64,000 bases of DNA from Mesorhizobium mediterraneum (GTDB lineage Bacteria > Pseudomonadota > Alphaproteobacteria > Rhizobiales > Rhizobiaceae), in the NCBI RefSeq assembly GCF_002284565.1, contig NZ_NPKI01000017.1:62001-126000 (forward strand), written 5' to 3'. Below are positions 62,070 through 64,000 of this stretch, in pieces (position 1 is the first letter of the stretch; the number at the start of each line of letters is the position of its first letter). Position numbers and translations under genes: made by a program. The notes beneath the pieces are model-generated. The model made no database searches and had not been told where the DNA came from. It saw only the letters and a program-made list of their open reading frames with translations.

Positions 62070-62377
62070 CGTTTCCTCCCGGTCGATCGCTATGTGCTTG
62101 ATCGAACCTTTAAACTCACGGCTGGCCATTTGGATTCCGGCAAACAGAGCCCGGTGAAAAAAGAGGTCGGGCTAAAATGAAGTCTCTCACATCGTTCGAC
62201 CGAAATCGAATCACCAAACATGACAAACATGCGACGAACCGTTGCGCAGCGCCGATAAGCGCGATTCTCATTGAATATCTTTAAGGTCAAAGCCGGCAAA
62301 TCAATCGGTTGCCGGTTCTCCAGCGTCAGGCTTAACCTGCGTAGTCAACGCGTGGCAACCAAGGGGAGGACATCGCA
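62070..62377. promoter_or_regulatory. Intergenic region between DUF982 copy 2 and NCS1 permease
   Basis: No gene. The first 70 bases (62075-62145) match the region upstream of DUF982 copy 1 (45536-45605), with CCTCCCGGTCGATCGC..TG followed by GATCGAACCT...TCACGG, so a shared promoter or operator is likely. GGGGAGGACATCGCA at the right end is the ribosome site of the permease gene. Confidence 0.5.
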
Positions 62378-63835
62378 ATGACCATACAAGGCGCATCACC
62401 CGACCTATACAACGAAGATCTCGCTCCGGCGAAGGTTCGAAACTGGGGACCGTTCTCGATCTTCAACGTCTGGACGTCGGACGTCCACAGTCTCTGGGGC
62501 TACTATCTGGCGGCAAGCCTGTTCCTGTTCTGCGGTGGCTTCGTCAACTTCATCATCGCCATCGGCATCGGTTCGCTGATCATCTACGTGCTGATGAACA
62601 TGGTCGGCTATGCCGGCGTGAAGACCGGAGTGCCCTACCCCGTGCTTGCCCGCGCATCCTTCGGCATCTGGGGCGCCAACATACCAGCGCTGGTGCGCGC
62701 CATCGTCGCCTGCTTCTGGTACGGCGCGCAGACGGCGGCCGCGTCCGGCGCGATCGTGGCGTTGCTGATCCGATCGCAGTGGTTCGCCGATTTCAACCAG
62801 AACACGCATTTCCTCGGGCACACGGGCCTGGAGGTGATCTGCTTCGCGGTGATCTGGGCACTGCAGCTGCTGATCATCCAGAAAGGCATGGAAACGGTGC
62901 GCCGCTTCCAGGACTGGGCCGGACCGGCGGTATGGGTGATGATGCTGATCCTGGCGATCTATCTCTGCGTCAAATCCGGGACTTTTGCCTTCACCAGCGA
63001 CATCCCGATGGACGTGCTGCTCGACAAGACCAAGGACGCTGGCGTGCCCGGCACGCCGGGCTCATGGACCTCGCTGTTCGCGGTGGCGGCGATCTGGGTG
63101 ACCTATTTCTCGGCGCTCTATCTCAACTTCTGCGATTTCGCCCGCTATGCGCCGGACAAGGCGTCGCTGCGCAAGGGCAATATCTGGGGCCTGCCGGTCA
63201 ACCTTATCCTGTTCTCGCTGGTCGCCGGCGTTACCACGATTGCCGCCTTCGACGTCTATGGCGAGGTGCTGCTGCATCCAGACCAGATATCGGCCAAGTT
63301 CGACAGCTGGTTCCTGGCGGCGCTCGCCGCCTTGACCTTCGCCGTGGCGACGCTCGGCATCAACGTGGTGGCAAACTTCGTGTCGCCGGCATTCGATTTT
63401 TCCAACGTCTTTCCACGGCAGATCGACTTCAAGAAGGGCGGCTATATCGCGGCGTTGATCGCGCTGGTGCTCTATCCCTTCGCGCCATGGGAAGGCAGCG
63501 CCGCTTCCTTCGTCAACATCATCGGTGCGACGATGGGGCCGATCTTCGGTGTCATGATGGTCGACTATTACCTGATCCGGAAGGGCGAGGTCGACGTTGA
63601 GGCCCTCTACAGGGAAGACGGCGAGTTCCGCTTCCAGGGCGGCTGGCACGTCAACGCCTTCGTCGCCGCCGGTATCGGCGCGATCTTCTCCTCGGTCCTG
63701 CCGAACTTCACCAACTGGCTGCCGTCGTGGTGGGGCGTCTATGGCTGGTTCTTCGGCGTGGCCATCGCCGGCGCCATCTATTACGTGCTGCGTACGATGG
63801 CACTGGGCGCCAGGGCCAGGATGGCAAAGGCCTGA
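62378..63835 (+). CDS. NCS1 family nucleobase/hydantoin-type permease
   Basis: A 485-residue membrane transporter with about twelve helices that imports a nucleobase, hydantoin or related compound with a cation. The start has the family pattern NEDLAPAKVRNWGPFSIFNVW, followed by GVKTGVPYPVLARASFGIWG; helix 6-8 segments ALYLNFCDFARYAP and VANFVSPAFDFSN are typical. Length fits NCS1. GGGGAGGAC provides a strong ribosome site. It has no partner enzyme in the window, so the ligand (uracil, cytosine, allantoin, thiamine precursor) is open. Confidence 0.9.
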   Translation: MTIQGASPDLYNEDLAPAKVRNWGPFSIFNVWTSDVHSLWGYYLAASLFLFCGGFVNFIIAIGIGSLIIYVLMNMVGYAGVKTGVPYPVLARASFGIWGANIPALVRAIVACFWYGAQTAAASGAIVALLIRSQWFADFNQNTHFLGHTGLEVICFAVIWALQLLIIQKGMETVRRFQDWAGPAVWVMMLILAIYLCVKSGTFAFTSDIPMDVLLDKTKDAGVPGTPGSWTSLFAVAAIWVTYFSALYLNFCDFARYAPDKASLRKGNIWGLPVNLILFSLVAGVTTIAAFDVYGEVLLHPDQISAKFDSWFLAALAALTFAVATLGINVVANFVSPAFDFSNVFPRQIDFKKGGYIAALIALVLYPFAPWEGSAASFVNIIGATMGPIFGVMMVDYYLIRKGEVDVEALYREDGEFRFQGGWHVNAFVAAGIGAIFSSVLPNFTNWLPSWWGVYGWFFGVAIAGAIYYVLRTMALGARARMAKA

Positions 63836-63845
63836 GCGGTTTCTG

Positions 63846-63989
63846 CCTTCTCCCCTTGTGGGAGAAGGTGGATCGGCGCGCAGCGCCGAGACGGTTGAGG
63901 GGTGTTCCAGCGGAGTGAGACGTTGGCGTTCCCTGGAACACCCCTCATCCGTCGCCTTCGGCGACACCTTCTCCCACGAGGGGAGAAGG
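63846..63989. repeat. Large nested palindromic repeat (RIME-like)
   Basis: Outer arms 63846-63870 and 63965-63989 (CCTTCTCCCC...GGGAGAAGGTG and its reverse, one mismatch) enclose inner arms 63897-63910 and 63933-63946 (GAGGGGTGTTCCAG/CTGGAACACCCCTC). This nested form is typical of rhizobial intergenic mosaic elements. It follows the permease gene. Confidence 0.75.
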
Positions 63990-64000
63990 GAAAGCGCCTA

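Overview
The window reads as chromosomal DNA of a Mesorhizobium-like rhizobial alphaproteobacterium. The evidence is high-GC coding DNA with ATGA/GTGA operon overlaps, PrsDE-type secretion beside exopolysaccharide genes, two DUF982 proteins, an HWE-family histidine kinase, a VirA/VirG-like pair, and several palindromic intergenic elements of the kind scattered through rhizobial genomes. No rRNA, tRNA, CRISPR array, phage or intact insertion sequence was seen. All identifications come from reading motifs and layout; no database search was run.

Region 1 (1-5400) is a catabolic island: a TAXI-type TRAP transporter (fused permease running off the left edge, plus binding protein), an RpiR-type regulator, a class III aminotransferase and a BKACE-family enzyme. 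Together they suggest uptake and breakdown of an amino or keto acid.

Region 2 (6107-14486) is a compact, apparently uncharacterised biosynthetic cluster. It holds an A-T-TE synthetase-like protein without the usual amino-group-binding Asp, a stand-alone ammonia-dependent NAD-synthetase homologue, an AsnB-type amidotransferase, an acyl-AMP ligase, a free carrier protein, and a convergent NPPY methyltransferase lacking the PrmC N-terminal domain. The chemistry points to an amidated, possibly N-methylated, small molecule.

Region 3 (14900-45170) is an exopolysaccharide/secretion island. It begins with a PrsDE type I secretion pair whose adaptor N-terminus carries a duplicated gene junction. On the minus strand follow an OPX export protein, a secreted propeller protein, a LegB-like dehydratase, a PglC-like initiating transferase, a DegT aminotransferase and a nucleotidyltransferase. 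A regulatory block comes next (response regulator, HWE kinase, LuxR-type regulator). Then come a P-loop kinase-Wzx fusion with a decayed tandem copy, a Wzz/BY-kinase-like protein, a second AsnB, a Wzy-like polymerase containing a G9 tract, and a GT4 glycosyltransferase. Two tandem TIM-barrel-like proteins with RTX tails, the likely PrsDE cargo, and an FkbM methyltransferase complete it.

Region 4 (45200-64000) is more ordinary: a DUF982 gene; a GT4, glycogen-debranching and membrane-anchored trehalose-phosphate-synthase-like operon; a MacAB-like efflux operon divergent from its TetR regulator with a clear palindromic operator; a cupin and a methyltransferase; and a diheme peroxidase, VirA-like kinase and cytochrome c operon divergent from a VirG-like regulator. 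A second DUF982 gene, an NCS1 permease and a large palindromic repeat close the window.
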